64,000 nucleotides of DNA from Aldrovandia affinis (GCA_029706075.1 JAINUG010000015.1:7524154-7588153); one strand, 5' to 3'; shown: positions 41,801-53,502, counted from the stretch's first letter. Program-made: numbers and translations. The notes: a model not told the origin generated them from the sequence alone.

Positions 41801-44800
41801 GTGTAAATGACAGACTTTTGTGCCCTGTTGTCTCAGATCTATGAGATTCCGTTCTTTGTGGCTCTGGATCACAAGAAGGAGGCGGTGCTGGTAGCTGTGA
41901 GAGGAACTCTTTCACTCAGGGTGAGGCAGCTAACAAAGTGTTCATCGTCACAAGATTTATTTATTTTTTGAATCTCTTTCAGGTTCTTAAGGCCTAGTCG
42001 AATCAAGCCTTAGTTTGAAAGGAGATATCCACTTTGGTCAGTGGGGTCTTTTCCTCAGTAATCAAGAAACTGAGAAAAACTGAAATAAGATCTCTCTGTA
42101 TACAGTACTGTGTTATTTTATGTTTATCATGATGATAATTAACTACAGTCTTCCAATATAACTATTTTATACTGTTCTCCTGCCACCTGTGTTTGCTCTT
42201 ATTAACCCAAGTGTATGTATACAGGATGTTCTGACTGACCTGTCAGCTGACTGTGAGAACCTGCCTATAGAGGGAGTAACTGGAACCTGTTACGCTCACA
42301 AGGTAGGGCATGTGATCACTAAGGAACCGCTAATGCCATAGCGATGCTGTGTACATGCATGCTGCCGTGGAAACGGTGAGGGTTGTCTGAGGAGTCAGAC
42401 TCGTTCTGATTTCCTTTGCGATAGTTTGTCATGACATCAAATGCGACTTGACCCAATTCTCTCAGCCCCATTCATATTTAAAGGTCCTCTTTGTGTCCTA
42501 CAATCTCTCCTCTCTGCTCCACAGGGTATTTCACAGGCTGCCAGCTACATCTACAAAAAGCTCATGAATGATGGCATTCTGAACCAGGCTTTCACCATTG
42601 CACCTGTAAGATCTTTCCCGCCTCAGCCATTGCACTGAGCACTCATTCATGTTAAAGTGCCCAGTAGCCTGTTGCTGTCATATTTTAAGCACAGCACAAA
42701 TGTGTAGTTTAAGGTTAAACTGATCAAGCAGACAATTGATGGATCCCTCCCAGAAATCTGTAAGTCAAATGTAATTGTGCCTATTGATCTGTTGCAAATG
42801 TATTGGCAAATGGGTGGAATAGCACTAGCTGGCCAGGTTTGGTTTTATTATTTTATTACCATTTTATTAATGGATTTTCCTTTCAGTTCCCCTGTCACCT
42901 ATGTGTATAAATGTTCTGAAAGGGAAGCAACACACTTACGATACAGAATATCCAGCACATGTATCGATATGTCTAACTATGAACAACCACCATATGTGCA
43001 TGGCAAGACAAAACCAAACATTTTTAACAAAATTTACAAACTTCTAACCCTTATGTAAGGTATTACAACTGGTAAAGTCCGGAACTGAGTTGGCAGCATT
43101 TGTCTATGAAGGTTTGTTTGGTTGTACAGTATATAAGTGTGTATCTGCATAGGACTCGCACACTTATTCGATTCTACAAAAAGTGCAATGGTTTATTTAA
43201 CCATGCAGGTCGGGTAACGTTTCAACCCTTAGGTCTTCATCGGAACACTGTCCTAAAGGTCAAAACGTTAACAAACCTGCAGTGTAAGAGTCTCATTCTT
43301 TCAATTCTTATATGCCTCTTTGACTCTGTGCCTTATGCTAAGACCTTTTTGAAGTGCGTTTATTTATTGTCTGACTTAATCTGCATGGGAGCAGCACGGT
43401 GGTGCAGTGGATAGCAGTGTCGCCGCACAGCAAGAAGGTCCCGGGGTCGAATCCCTTTCTGAGTTTGAATGTTCTCCCCGTGTCCGCGTGGGTTTCCTCC
43501 GGGTACTCCGGTTTCCTCCCACAGTCCAAAGACATGCACGTTGTAGAGTCTAAATTGCCCGTAGGTATGAGTGTAGGAGTGAATGGTGTATGTGCCCTGT
43601 GATGGATTGGCGACCTGTCCAGGGTGTATTCCCTGCCTCTCGCCCAATGCATGCTGGGATAGGCCCCAGCCCCCCGCAACCCTGACCAGGAATAAGCGGG
43701 TTAGATAATGAATGAATAAATGTGTCTGCATGGTGCCCCGGCAGTAAGATGGAGTGTCCCTGCTTCTCTCTTCACAGGAATACAGGTTGGTGATCACAGG
43801 CCACAGTCTAGGCGCCGGCACGGCCTCGGTGCTGGCTATCCTCCTGCGCAGTGCTTTCCCCACCCTGCAGTGCTACGCCTTCTCTCCACCAGGGGGCCTC
43901 CTGAGGTAACACCGTCCCATCCGCGCCCGTGTGCACGCTCCTGACACATGCCTTCACAGAGAGTGCTCTCTCATTACGCTGCCTGTGGTGGGGAAATGCC
44001 CTCGCCACAACCTGGGGGGGGGGAATTATTCCGTTATGAATTTCAGGCCAAGAGTGCATGTGATTTGACCTTGTGCGGCTGTGTTCTCTGTAAGGCTGGT
44101 GATGCACGTGTGTTCATGCTGTTCTCTTATTTCAACCCACCCAGCAAAGCCCTGGCTGATTACTCCAGGGAGTTTGTGGTGTCTGTCGTGCTGGGGAAGG
44201 ACCTGGTTCCACGGTGAGCAGGATGGATTAGATCATGGAAATGAGCCCAGAGGGATAGGATTGGGGTTGGGCAGGGGCTGAGTTAAGTGTCTTGAGCGCT
44301 AAAAGATGAGGCTATATTGTAATGAGCTCATATTTGGCTGCTATTCCTGCTCCTCAGTATATTGGGGAAGCTATATTTAGCATTGCATAATTATATGCCC
44401 TATTGAAATAATGAGAGTGAATTGACAGTGGTTTGTCTCTGGGTACTTAACTCGTGAATGCCCTTGCCCATGCTACCTGTGACAAACATGGTGCCTCTCT
44501 TTGACTCTCCCTCTGATTTTGGCCAGGTTGAGCATTCCCAATATGGAGGACTTGAAAAGAAGGATACTAAAAATGGTTTCCAACTGCAATAAGCCCAAGG
44601 TGAGAATAGTACGGAAAGCGAACCTTCCAAGTTCCCACAGATCACATAGCTAATAGTCATAGTAACAGTGATGGTAATTGTGTGCGTAGTCACCTGATGT
44701 GCATTGGTTATAATATACGCCATTTTAGCAGACGCTTTTATCCAAAGCGACTTACAGTAGTGAATGTATACATTTTCATATACATGTGGGCCCAGTGGGG

Positions 44801-45949
44801 ATTGAACCCACAACCTAAGCGTTGCCAACGCTGTGCTCTACCAACTGAGCCACAGAGAATCACACGTGGCACATCATTTCAGTGCAACACTGGAGGTGGC
44901 GATGTCTCTTGGCTTGACTCAGGCCAAACACCATCTCTCCCTCGCCCCCAGTACCAGATCCTGCTCCGCGGCTGCTGGTACGAGATGTTCGGGGGCGAGC
45001 CCGACGACTTCCCCACGGAGCTTCCCCACGGAGCTGGAGAACCGGCGGGAGGAGGAGCTGAGCCAGCCCCTGTTGGGAGAGCAGAGCCTGCTGCTGCACC
45101 GCTCGCCATCCTGCCAGAGCCTGGACTCCGAGAGACTCAAAACCCAGCCACGACTCCACACCACACCTGCCCCTCTACCTGCCCTGTTTACTTGCACTGC
45201 ATAACCTTTTCTTTCCCAGTGTTACACTGAAGAGGGGTGTCCCCGCAGGTCAGATGAGCCATCCACTACAACACTACTGTTTTGTGTCTTTACTTTGGAA
45301 AGCACTTTGAATGCAATGTAAGGAAAGTGCTTTTTAAACATTGTCCATGTTAATAACACGCGCACAGGCGCATGTCCACATCACTGCAGTATGCTTGCTT
45401 ACCTACATTCGAGATCTGGTGACTGAGACGGCCATGGCATATGGTCTGCATTGTTTTCATGCTCGTCAAACCATTCAGTGACCACTCGTGCCCTGTGGAT
45501 GGGGCATTGTCATCCTGGAAAAGACCATCAGGATAGAAATGCTTCACCATAGGATGAAGATGGTCACACACAATGGCTTTGTATTTATTGCCATTTACCT
45601 TGACCTCGAAGGGGTTGAGTGGGCCTAAACCATGCTAGGAAAATGCACCCCACACTATAAGAAAGCTGCCAGAACCCTATATATATATATACATATATAT
45701 ATATGTATATGTATACATGTGTATATAACTGATATCCCTGCCTCTTGGTGCAGATCCTGTTTCTCCCAGGTGAGATACCGTGCCGAGTGGTCCAGCGAAG
45801 CAGCCTTCAGCAGCGTGCTGATCAGCCCGCGCATGATCACCGACCACATGCCCGACGTGGTGCTGCGTGCCCTCCAGAGCCTGACTCAGCACCGCCCCTT
45901 TTCCCTCTGCCCGTCGTCCCTCAGCAACAGCCATCTCAACGTCATCTGA
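35860..45949 (+). CDS. daglb: Diacylglycerol lipase beta (15 exons, frame broken)
   Basis: Exons: 35860-35954, 36236-36387, 36841-37015, 37482-37746, 39376-39498, 40094-40221, 40552-40678, 41837-41920, 42225-42302, 42525-42605, 43778-43905, 44145-44213, 44527-44599, 44952-45185, 45754-45949 (TGA). Without a 13-bp duplication in exon 14 the CDS would encode 664 aa, close to human DAGLB (672). DAGLB is a membrane sn-1 lipase that makes the endocannabinoid 2-arachidonoylglycerol. Exons 1-4 encode four hydrophobic helices (start [20 protein letters not shown]). The alpha/beta-hydrolase triad is visible: Ser in GHSLGAG (about 446), Asp in VLGKDLVPR (about 498), His in MITDHMPD in exon 15. As written, the reading frame is lost after about residue 550, so the catalytic His falls out of frame. 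The exon 14 donor (CCCT|GTTTAC) is weak and is the least certain junction. Confidence 0.93.
36115..36177 (+). mobile_element. Orphan L2-type tail with (ATT)n
   Basis: TCGCTTTGGATAAAAGCGTC and GCTAAATG, the 3' tail of the family A SINEs, appear without the tRNA head and run into an (ATT)n array at 36150-36177. It could be a 5'-truncated SINE or the 3' end of the partner LINE. It ends 58 bases before daglb exon 2. Confidence 0.75.
37089..37245 (+). mobile_element. tRNA-derived SINE (family A)
   Basis: The best-preserved family A copy: A box GTGGCTCAGTTGG, B box GGGTTCAATTCCC, spacer, then the L2-type tail GTCGCTTTGGATAAAAGCGT. It lies in daglb intron 3. Confidence 0.93.
38237..38468. mobile_element. 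Foldback MITE-like palindrome
   Basis: Two arms of about 70-100 bp are near-perfect reverse complements, beginning CTTGCTCTATTGCAGGGTGA on the left and mirrored by TCACCCTGCAATAGAGCAAG on the right. The centre is AGGAGGTGAGCTAATTAGTG. The structure matches hAT-type non-autonomous elements of fish, but no direct target duplication is visible. It lies in daglb intron 4. Confidence 0.8.
38745..39109 (-). mobile_element. tRNA-derived SINE (family B)
   Basis: Reverse-oriented copy with B box GGGGTTCAATTCCACC and body GCAATTGGCTGTCCGCCCCA on the minus strand. It is flanked by direct repeats AACACTGSTGTAAATA at 38729-38744 and 39110-39125. It lies in daglb intron 4. Confidence 0.9.
40263..40449 (-). 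mobile_element. tRNA-derived SINE (family B, short)
   Basis: Minus-strand copy lacking the distal body but keeping the tRNA head (B box GGGGTTCGATTCCCC on the minus strand). Target duplication AGGTCTTGCTTGTTTT lies at 40247-40262 and 40450-40465. It lies in daglb intron 6, about 40 bases after exon 6 and 100 bases before exon 7. Confidence 0.88.
40890..41690 (+). mobile_element. L2-like LINE fragment (RT and C-terminus)
   Basis: Reads [14 protein letters not shown] with an intact YADD catalytic box, then [48 protein letters not shown] and [11 protein letters not shown]. These are ordered blocks of an L2-type ORF2, interrupted by frameshifts. The 5' part is missing and the 3' UTR is T-rich. 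It sits in daglb intron 7 in gene orientation. Confidence 0.85.
41701..41721. repeat. (GACA)5 microsatellite
   Basis: Five tandem GACA units at the downstream edge of the LINE fragment in daglb intron 7. Confidence 0.95.
43389..43724 (+). mobile_element. V-SINE
   Basis: The head GCACGGTGGTGCAGTGGATA carries tRNA promoter boxes. The conserved V-SINE centre is visible as GTTCTCCCCGTGTCCGCGTG and GGTTTCCTCCCACAGTCCAA, and the 3' end as GCTGGGATAGGCCCCAGCCC with a GAATGAAT tail. A direct repeat TCTGCATGG lies at 43380-43388 and 43725-43733. It lies in daglb intron 10, 53 bp before exon 11. V-SINEs are spread across fish. Confidence 0.95.
44710..44862 (-). mobile_element. tRNA-derived SINE (family A)
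   Basis: Reverse-oriented family A copy. The tail complement GCAGACGCTTTTATCCAAAG lies on the left and the tRNA head (B box complement GGGATTGAACCCAC) on the right. It ends about 90 bp before daglb exon 14. Confidence 0.92.
45008..45033 (+). repeat. 13-bp tandem duplication in daglb exon 14
   Basis: CTTCCCCACGGAG occurs twice in direct succession. Removing one copy restores an open frame reading [20 protein letters not shown], which matches the family's conserved [10 protein letters not shown]. With both copies the frame shifts by one base. Confidence 0.95.
45411..45722 (-). mobile_element. Tc1 remnant and adjoining (TA)n
   Basis: Second copy of the Tc1 family found at 21348-22245, alignable from GAGATCTGGTGACTG to about 45675. 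Minus-strand transposase pieces include [21 protein letters not shown]. It has no terminal repeats and ends in an AT-repeat tract (45678-45722). It lacks the SINE, showing the uninterrupted sequence ATAGAAATGCTTCACCATAG. It lies in daglb intron 14. Confidence 0.88.
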
Positions 45950-46681
45950 GGCCCCGTCCCTCCTGTCTGTGGATCGGTGCGTGACAGGGGACGATGCAAA
46001 AGAGGGGGCGAATAGGTGATTGCCATATACATACTGTCCATAGCTGTTTTCTCCATGATTGTGAAGGGGCCTTTTTTTATTTTTTTATTCTTTTCCGTTT
46101 CAGCTGTTGGCCTAACGAAATTCCATGAATGAAATACTTTTATGGATCATTCTCAATGTACATTTGTTACTAATGTTTTACTGTGATGCCATGTGCTCGA
46201 TTTCCTTAATTTAACAGACTGGTGTTGGACTTTGTCTCTCTTTGAAGGAGCAACAGGAAGAAGATATTTTAAGTGTGTAACTGATTTTCTGCTGAGGTGC
46301 GTGAATGAGACGGGACTAATCAGTGCCTACACATAGAAAAACTGTCTCAGAAAACTCAGCACTTACTGAATATTGGTGACAAAATGCTCTACCTACTGAA
46401 CAGTTAGACTGTTTTGTTTTATATATAAATGCTGTAATGATGCACGATACCTTATTTAAGTAAGTTATAGCATGAATCCTTTTTTGCCTTTGGAAACGAG
46501 AGCTGAATTTCTCAAATGTTATTTATGAAAATGTTTGTCATTTCATGTGCTGTGCTACACAGAAAATATATTAATTTCTCAGCTGAAATATGTAGAAAGA
46601 AAGTGCTCTCTGTCTACTTTTTTTTTTTCATCTGTGCTTATGTATAATTTATTGTGACTATTGGAAAACTTGATAATGTTG

Positions 46682-46687
46682 ATTAAA
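46682..46687 (+). promoter_or_regulatory. Candidate daglb polyadenylation signal
   Basis: ATTAAA about 730 bases after the daglb stop. No closer canonical AATAAA was noticed, so this variant hexamer is the likeliest end of the transcript. Confidence 0.4.
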
Positions 46688-46689
46688 GC

Positions 46690-48700
46690 ACATTTAATGA
46701 AAAATGAAGTCGTCAGATGTTTTTGAACAGGCGATTGTGTAAACTTCTCAGTTTTAGTTGTGTTAATGAACAGGTTTCCATTCATATGTAATGTTTGGCC
46801 CCCATTCCGTTCAGATGTAACAAATTGGGCAAATATATATATATATATATATCATTTTATTTATATATTTTTTCTGTTACACTATGTAAAATATTGTGAA
46901 CGCAGATGCGGTATTGACAGAAGAATCATTCCAGTATGTGAAAATGCATTTTCAGACAGTACATTTCTAGTTACCTCCTACTGCCCTCCATCACTTATGT
47001 ACAATAACGTAGTCCCATGATACATTCAAAAGTTCAACTTTTTTTATGGAAGGATTATTTATAAAGCTATCGCATGATCATGTGAAGAAGAGGACATTGA
47101 GCCGTGGCATAAAAAAAGAAAAGCCTATGCTACTTGTCAAGTGATGTTGTTTTCAGTTGTATACACAGTTGCATACATGTATGAAATGTATTACACACGT
47201 GCAACATTTTGACAACAGTACTCCCCTCCACCAATGGGGAAAAAAAGGTTTGTGACACTTTACATTTTCACATACTGGAATGATCCTTCTGCCAATACCG
47301 CTTCCAAAATAATTTAACCTAATTAATAATTTAACAAAAATCCAGACCTTAATATATGCCATTTTTGCAGACCATAGCTCCTGCATGGAGCTGCTTACAC
47401 ACTAGAAGGCTTTAATCATACCTGCCGAACAGCCGCACTGATTTGAATACTGCAAATGAGCAGCAGATTTCCTTTGAGGGCATGAGTACCTAAGATGCAA
47501 TAAAAGGTACAGAATGCTCTATTTCCTAACCTATAATTTTATATGAAGTAGGTTTCCTTGACAACATTGAGACAGATGGTTGTTATCTTTCAGATGTTGT
47601 TGCTGGTGCATTATGTATACCTTCACTACATTTTAAGATGCTTGGCCCAATATACATGATAATTTATGAGTGTGTGTGGGTGCACGTGTGAATATGTGCA
47701 GTTCCAATGAGTGTGACAGCATGTGCGGGCATGTAGTATGCACAAGCATAACATGGTAGGATAAAATAATAAGGTTATTCTTGTTTCCGACATTGCATGG
47801 TATGAGTGTACATCCATTTCTGTGCATATTGCTTGGTTATTGTGTGCACTGTTGCATTTTAAGAGTTTTTAGAATATTCATTGTCGCACAGTAGCTTGCA
47901 ACAACTAACATATACATAAATAGCAAACACTGTAGCCATCGACTTTATTGACAGGGGGCCTCTTAGACCTTTATAACCTCCTTGCTATATTCAGTAGGGC
48001 TTGGGTAGGATAGTTCAAATTAAGAATAATTTGTTATGCCCATTGAAAAATAACTTAACATACTTCTATTTAGCCACTATTTTTGTTAATCAGACACAAT
48101 CAAATGACACTTGTTTTGCATCTTAGAATTTCACTGTTTAATAATGTCACTAGTTTATTCTCACACCCAAGAAAAACTATCTCTAGGCACAGACAAAAAA
48201 TCTCATCCCTCTGTATTTTATATGGCTGTTGAGCCTCTGGATTTCAATGATCAACATCAATAAGCATAACCTCCTCTCTAACACAGACTATCTGGATAAA
48301 TTACTACAAGCCACCAGTTCTACTCACAGACTAAGGGGGAGATGCTTCTGTAAAAATTCAGATTGCAATTTGGTGACTCAGATATGTAAAATGAATAGTA
48401 GTGAGAAATGCAATTCTGGACTGTAAGAATTTCCCATGTGTTTTTATTAGGGGGTGGGCAAAACTGAAGGCCTACTTCTGGGATCAACTAATGAAGCACA
48501 AACCAAAAACTATACAGGTGTATAGGGTAGAATATAAAACGATGTACAGTCTGTCTTACACGATCTAGAAGTAGGTACAATGTAGTAAAATGTTGTATTA
48601 TGATAATAAAACTTTTACAAAAGAACTGACATACACTTGGCATACTCTCCCAAATAGATACCAGTTATTACACCCTGTTCCGTTCTACGCTCCCATCCCT
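46690..48700. other. Spacer between daglb and spag9
   Basis: AT-rich, with a (TA)n at 46834-46852. No gene, RNA or transposon was recognised. Confidence 0.45.
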
Positions 48701-48714
48701 GGTTTTAGCATGTT

Positions 48715-48729
48715 ACGTCATCACGTGAC
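48715..48729 (+). promoter_or_regulatory. CRE-half and CLEAR-like E-box, spag9 promoter
   Basis: ACGTCA is followed immediately by TCACGTGAC, about 270 bp before the spag9 start codon. TCACGTGAC contains the palindromic CACGTG and matches the TFEB/TFE3 CLEAR consensus except at its first base. A functional role is inferred. Confidence 0.4.
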
Positions 48730-48927
48730 GGTCTAGTCAACAACTCAGCTGTTGAAACCCGCAAGAAAGACTGGAGTGGTGGGGAAAGATATCGGTCCCT
48801 TTAAGGGAGGGACTGCAACTTCTCCGGATTTCATTATCACTTTAGATCATATTCGTAGGGATTTGGGTTACGTTTAGATCGCTAGTATATAACGATAATA
48901 ATATTGGTCGGGTAGCTAGCGAGGTGT

Positions 48928-48949
48928 GTATATATATATATATATATAT
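48928..48949. repeat. (TA)n in spag9 5' region
   Basis: Eleven TA dinucleotides starting 71 bp upstream of the spag9 ATG, probably within the 5' UTR or core promoter. Confidence 0.9.
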
Positions 48950-48998
48950 TTAAATAACGGTGCGTAGTCACAAGAGAGGGAGAGAGAGTGGGAAGAAA

Positions 48999-49298
48999 AT
49001 GGAGTTAGAGGACGGAGTTGTGTACCAGGACGACCCGGGGACGTCGGCTATGATGTCGGAGAGGGTGTCGGGCCTGGCCAGCTCCATCTACCGCGAGTTC
49101 GAGAGACTGATCGGCAAGTACGACGAGGACGTGGTGAAGGAGCTCATGCCCCTCGTCGTGGCGGTGCTGGAGAACTTGGACTCGGTCTTCGCCGAGAACC
49201 AGGAGCACGAAGTGGAGCTTGAGCTCCTCAAGGAGGACAACGAGCAGCTCATCACTCAGTACGAGCGGGAGAAGGCGCTGAGGAAACACGCCGAGGAG
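48999..49298 (+). CDS. spag9: JIP4 / sperm-associated antigen 9, coding exon 1
   Basis: The first 100 codons of JIP4, ending at a GT donor (GAGGAG|GTGGGT) in phase 0. JIP4 is a scaffold for JNK/p38 kinases and an adaptor linking kinesin-1 and dynein to endosomes and lysosomes. The start [10 protein letters not shown] is characteristic of SPAG9 rather than MAPK8IP3. [20 protein letters not shown] is the RH1 domain start, followed by [20 protein letters not shown] and the coiled-coil onset [22 protein letters not shown]1 binds kinesin light or heavy chain regions in this family. The next expected exon (KFIEFEDS in mammals) was not found up to 64000, so the gene is cut by the window edge. Confidence 0.95.
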
Positions 49299-51920
49299 GT
49301 GGGTCGGAGTCACACACCGATATTCGGCTGGGGGGTGAAGCCGTACGCGGTGGAGCAGGGTGACTTGCGTTTGTTAGCTGGCGAGCTAGGCCAACTCATA
49401 ATACTGCGATCTGTAGAAGCTAGCTAACGTTAGCTAACATTGGGCACCGACAGACTTGGTTGGCTGCTGAGTCGCAAACATGGGCATATCTAGCTAGCTG
49501 CTTATACGTAGGCGTTACTGGACATGCACTTTGAATAAAGACATTTCCTGACAGTGATCCGGAGGGAGATTTAAGCATAGCTATTTCCATGCCTGTATAG
49601 CCCATAATCTTGCTAGAAATCCACCCTCCAACTGGCAGACAGCAAGCTAACGCTATCTTCTTAACCACTCGTTAGCTAAGTGGCCCTGGCCCAGTCAGTG
49701 CTGTAAATTATGCTCTTTCACAATTGCTTGGAAATAACTCATTTGCAACCACAGAGCGAACCACTAGTCAGCCTCGCACGGGACTCTATTTAATTACCTT
49801 GCTAGAAAGTAACAATTCTTGTTAACGATCACTTACTAGCTATCCGGATTGAAAATACATGTCGAAGACAGGTTCCCAGCTAACTACCTCCACAATCCTG
49901 CTGCATTATAAACAGTATATGTGCGAATTCAGGCGGGGGAACTTGTGGCACGGAGACCAGCTATAAAAATGTGCATGTGAATGTGACTCGAACTGCCTTC
50001 CCATTGAAATCGTTGCCGTGCATGCAGTTGCGACCCTGAAAGCAATGCTTTCAGACGCAGATAAATCTCCAGATGCCTCCTCCACAGTCGGCGGTCAGAT
50101 GTCTTCGTAGAGACAGGGATCCTGATCAGCATTAAGAGTGCGAGGCTTTGTTTAGCACTCCCACTTCGGTCAGAACTGGAATTTGCTTCTGTTGGGAAAG
50201 GAATATTTATCGCACAGTGTTTTGGATAAATTCAACAGTTGCGCAACCAGCGATATCGTTTGGCGCAGTGCCATTAGGACAGTATAACATCTGCTTGTAT
50301 TGGTTATGTTTTTGTTCGAGCTCGAAAAACGGTTTTTACGCATTATAATTGTGTCGATTCTTTGTCCTGAAAACAGGGTTTTTGGGCGTTGTTTAAACTT
50401 CGTAGAAAGTTTATGATTTGAGCATACGGAAGGTTTTGTGGAGAATCAATTCCAGTTTGTTTATGTACAATCTCGTTTTTCATCGTTTAGAAAACTGTTC
50501 TGGTGTTTTGTTTATATTGGTAGTTTAACGATTAAATGGCACATCACTGCTAATTCATTTGGATTTTGTGTCCTTGTTTTGTCATTTTTGCGAGATGGAA
50601 TTTACACTGATGCTGGCATGGACCTGTTTTCTAAATCTAATGCTAGGAAACCTTTCGTTGTAATAAAACAGAGCCGGCTCCCTCGTTCAACGTCAAGTCA
50701 ATATTAGAACTCGATTAAACCCAGTGTAACTCAACAATACATACAATTATTTAAACTGATTCTCTCACTAATTTTTCAAAACAATTTTGTGTAGTTGCAG
50801 GTTATCGAATGAAAATGATTACAGTTTTTACTTAACGTCTTCCCCCACTGCTATACTTGAAAAATTACAGTGTCTTCAGCAGTGAAATATTTAAAGTCAA
50901 GAGTCAAACTGATTTTAATGCCACACAATAGAGATTCTTCCACAGCATCATAAACTGCCCAGTTGTGATATTGAGAACATATGTGGCTACAGCTCAACCT
51001 CTGGTCTTAACCTTGAGCTTGCCAAAATGTATGTGAAACACCAGAATGTCCAGTAGGCTATATGAATGTAATATTCGAATGATATTTCTTAAATATCCCA
51101 TTCGTATGTGCCTCTATTAGTCTTGGTGTGACTGTGACCAACTCATATTTGGGGCAGACCATACTTGTAATTTTGTTTTGCCAAGTGAAAAGGCAATGAT
51201 ACTCTATTACCATGTGAGAAAATCCCCCCCCCACAATGTTTACAAGACACAATAAAAACAATTTCAGAAGGTGTAAGCTGTTATGGAAGTGAATGGAAGT
51301 GAATGTGAGCTCCTACCGTGACTGTCTCCCCTGCACGTGTATGATGAACTCAGGGGTGATAGTATTTTGGGTGCTTGTGTGTTCATGTATGAACCTTACC
51401 TGCACCTTCCATTTGGACATCGGTAACCTGCACACATGGTATACTGTAGTGCTAATGCACTATGAGAAGGAAACATGACATCTAAAACTAAAGAGAAGAC
51501 CAAGTTTTTGAACTGGCACCGAAAAGTACAGGCTTTAAGGGAAGTTGCGGTCAAAGTAGTGTGTGTAGTTGCTACCGTGCCTGTTTTAGCCTCTTGCCTC
51601 TTTATATGTTTTCACTTCTGACAATCTGGACCTTTCACTTTTGAAATGCAGTTTTCGTTCATCCTGTGGCATTCAGGAAACACACATGGTGTTATCAGTG
51701 CAGCTATCCTGCAGCACCTTGTGTGGAGGACCATAGGCACTGTTCTTGAGAAGTATCTCCAGGGCCTCACCCCATGCTTAATGTGAATTTGTAGGCCTAG
51801 TAGAGAGTGAGCGCGGTCATTTCAGGTGTGTAACAATTTGCCAACAAGTCGTTCACTATGGTTATTCTGAAAGTATGACTTGGGGTGAAGTTTTGTTTCC
51901 ATTCTTTTTCCCTTTCTAGG

Positions 51921-52110
51921 AATAGGAATATCCTTTATTAACCATGTTACCCAAGGTAACATAGACCACTATACATATGTATTCCATCAAAGAGGTTCAA
52001 GTGCAGGTTTCCAGTTCATTGTTTTTTTTGTTGGCCTTCCTGGGATTCAAACCACCAACCCTCTGCTTGCCAGCCCGTGTTGCTAACCACTGAGCCACTG
52101 CCACCCCTAA
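51921..52110 (-). mobile_element. Possible tRNA-derived SINE
   Basis: On the minus strand the right end reads GTGGCAGTGGCTCAGTGGTT (A box) and GGTTTGAATCCCAGG (B box), followed by a body lacking the tails of families A and B. No clear target duplication was found. Confidence 0.5.
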
Positions 52111-53502
52111 TGTGTTCTAATGAATGCTCTGGGGTTAGTATTTTGCTCCTTTGCTCTGTGGTGACTATTGGTGTGCGTAATTTGATCTACCCACTCAGCA
52201 GCTTGAATTTCTTTCCTGATTCAGGTTTATGAAGCCTGTTTTGGGTGCATGCGGTTGGGTTTACTTCAGTAAATATCTGGGATTTTACCACCTGTTAAGG
52301 TGCAGATTATTCAATAAGATAATTAATTAAAGTAGCCTAATTAATGAACCCATCATTTCTGTAATTGTATATCTAAATCTGTTAAAGAAATTAAGGCTTG
52401 CGCTTCAGGATGCCGATATATTTTCATTGCTGTTTCCTGTTAGGAAATTACATTGAGGTGAAGAAGTAAATAACAGTCTGTCACGAGGAACTGCAGCAGG
52501 TAGTGGGTGATTGTACGTTACAAGTTGCCAGGTGATGGTCACATCATCCATGCTCCTAAATTAAATTGTGAGGTCTCTAAATTAGATACATGAGAGGTCA
52601 ATGTGAACTAATTATGATATTAGCAATGAGTTGAAACCGGAGTTTACATGCTCTGGGGAAATATAAACCAACTTTACTGTGACCGCAACAGAACTGGGAA
52701 GGCACGACCATAATGTTCAGTTTTCCCGATTTATTAAGTTTCCCAGAATCCCCCATGTGCCAAATGAGACACTCTTTCCATCTGGAGTCTATTTGAAAAA
52801 ATTCTAGAAGTTAGCCTACCTCTTTTTTTTTTTTCTTTTTTTCTCTCTAGAGACAAAACGTGACAGAAATATTACAGTAACACATAGCTGTGGGGGGAAC
52901 GAATGTTGAAGGTGAGGAAAGGTGAAATCACAGAAGTGTGGTCAAGCCGATGGAAGGAAGTGAGGTCAAACTTTACAGACTGAAAGTCATCATTGACTTT
53001 GATGGGTTTATTGGAGGGTTGCAAATTTGATATCGTCTGCTCCTGTAAGGAGTGTGGATCGTCCTACTCTGACTACACTTACTCCAGAATCCAACTCCTT
53101 CGCAAAGGGGTAGAAATTGAATGCTACTGATTCACTGAGGCCTCCCCTTGCCCCCAGTATTTGTAATAGCCAAGGAGCACAAACTGAGGCATAATCAGTT
53201 TCTGTGGTTAATGTCAAAGCACCATTAAATTACCTAGCTACCCTCTGTTCGATAAAGCCATTTTCATGTGCTCTCTGATCTTTTTGTTGCCAGCTTCTCT
53301 TTTGGGGTTGGGGGTTTCTGACAGACAAACGATTATGATTATTTCCAATTGAAGGCTTTAAGCCACCGTCTACCTTGCCCTCATCTTAGGGAGAGCAGTT
53401 TGTGCTATAGGAAGGGTGCTACAGATCCTGTGCTTCGAAGATGAAGCCAGTAAGATACAGCAGCACCAATGAATTCTTCAGGGAAGTTTTAATACTCTAC
53501 GT

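Noticed and set aside
44682..45230. 182-codon ORF covering a SINE and daglb exon 14
   Set aside because: It starts in a reversed SINE and, past the 13-bp duplication, follows the wrong frame. It is not a separate gene.
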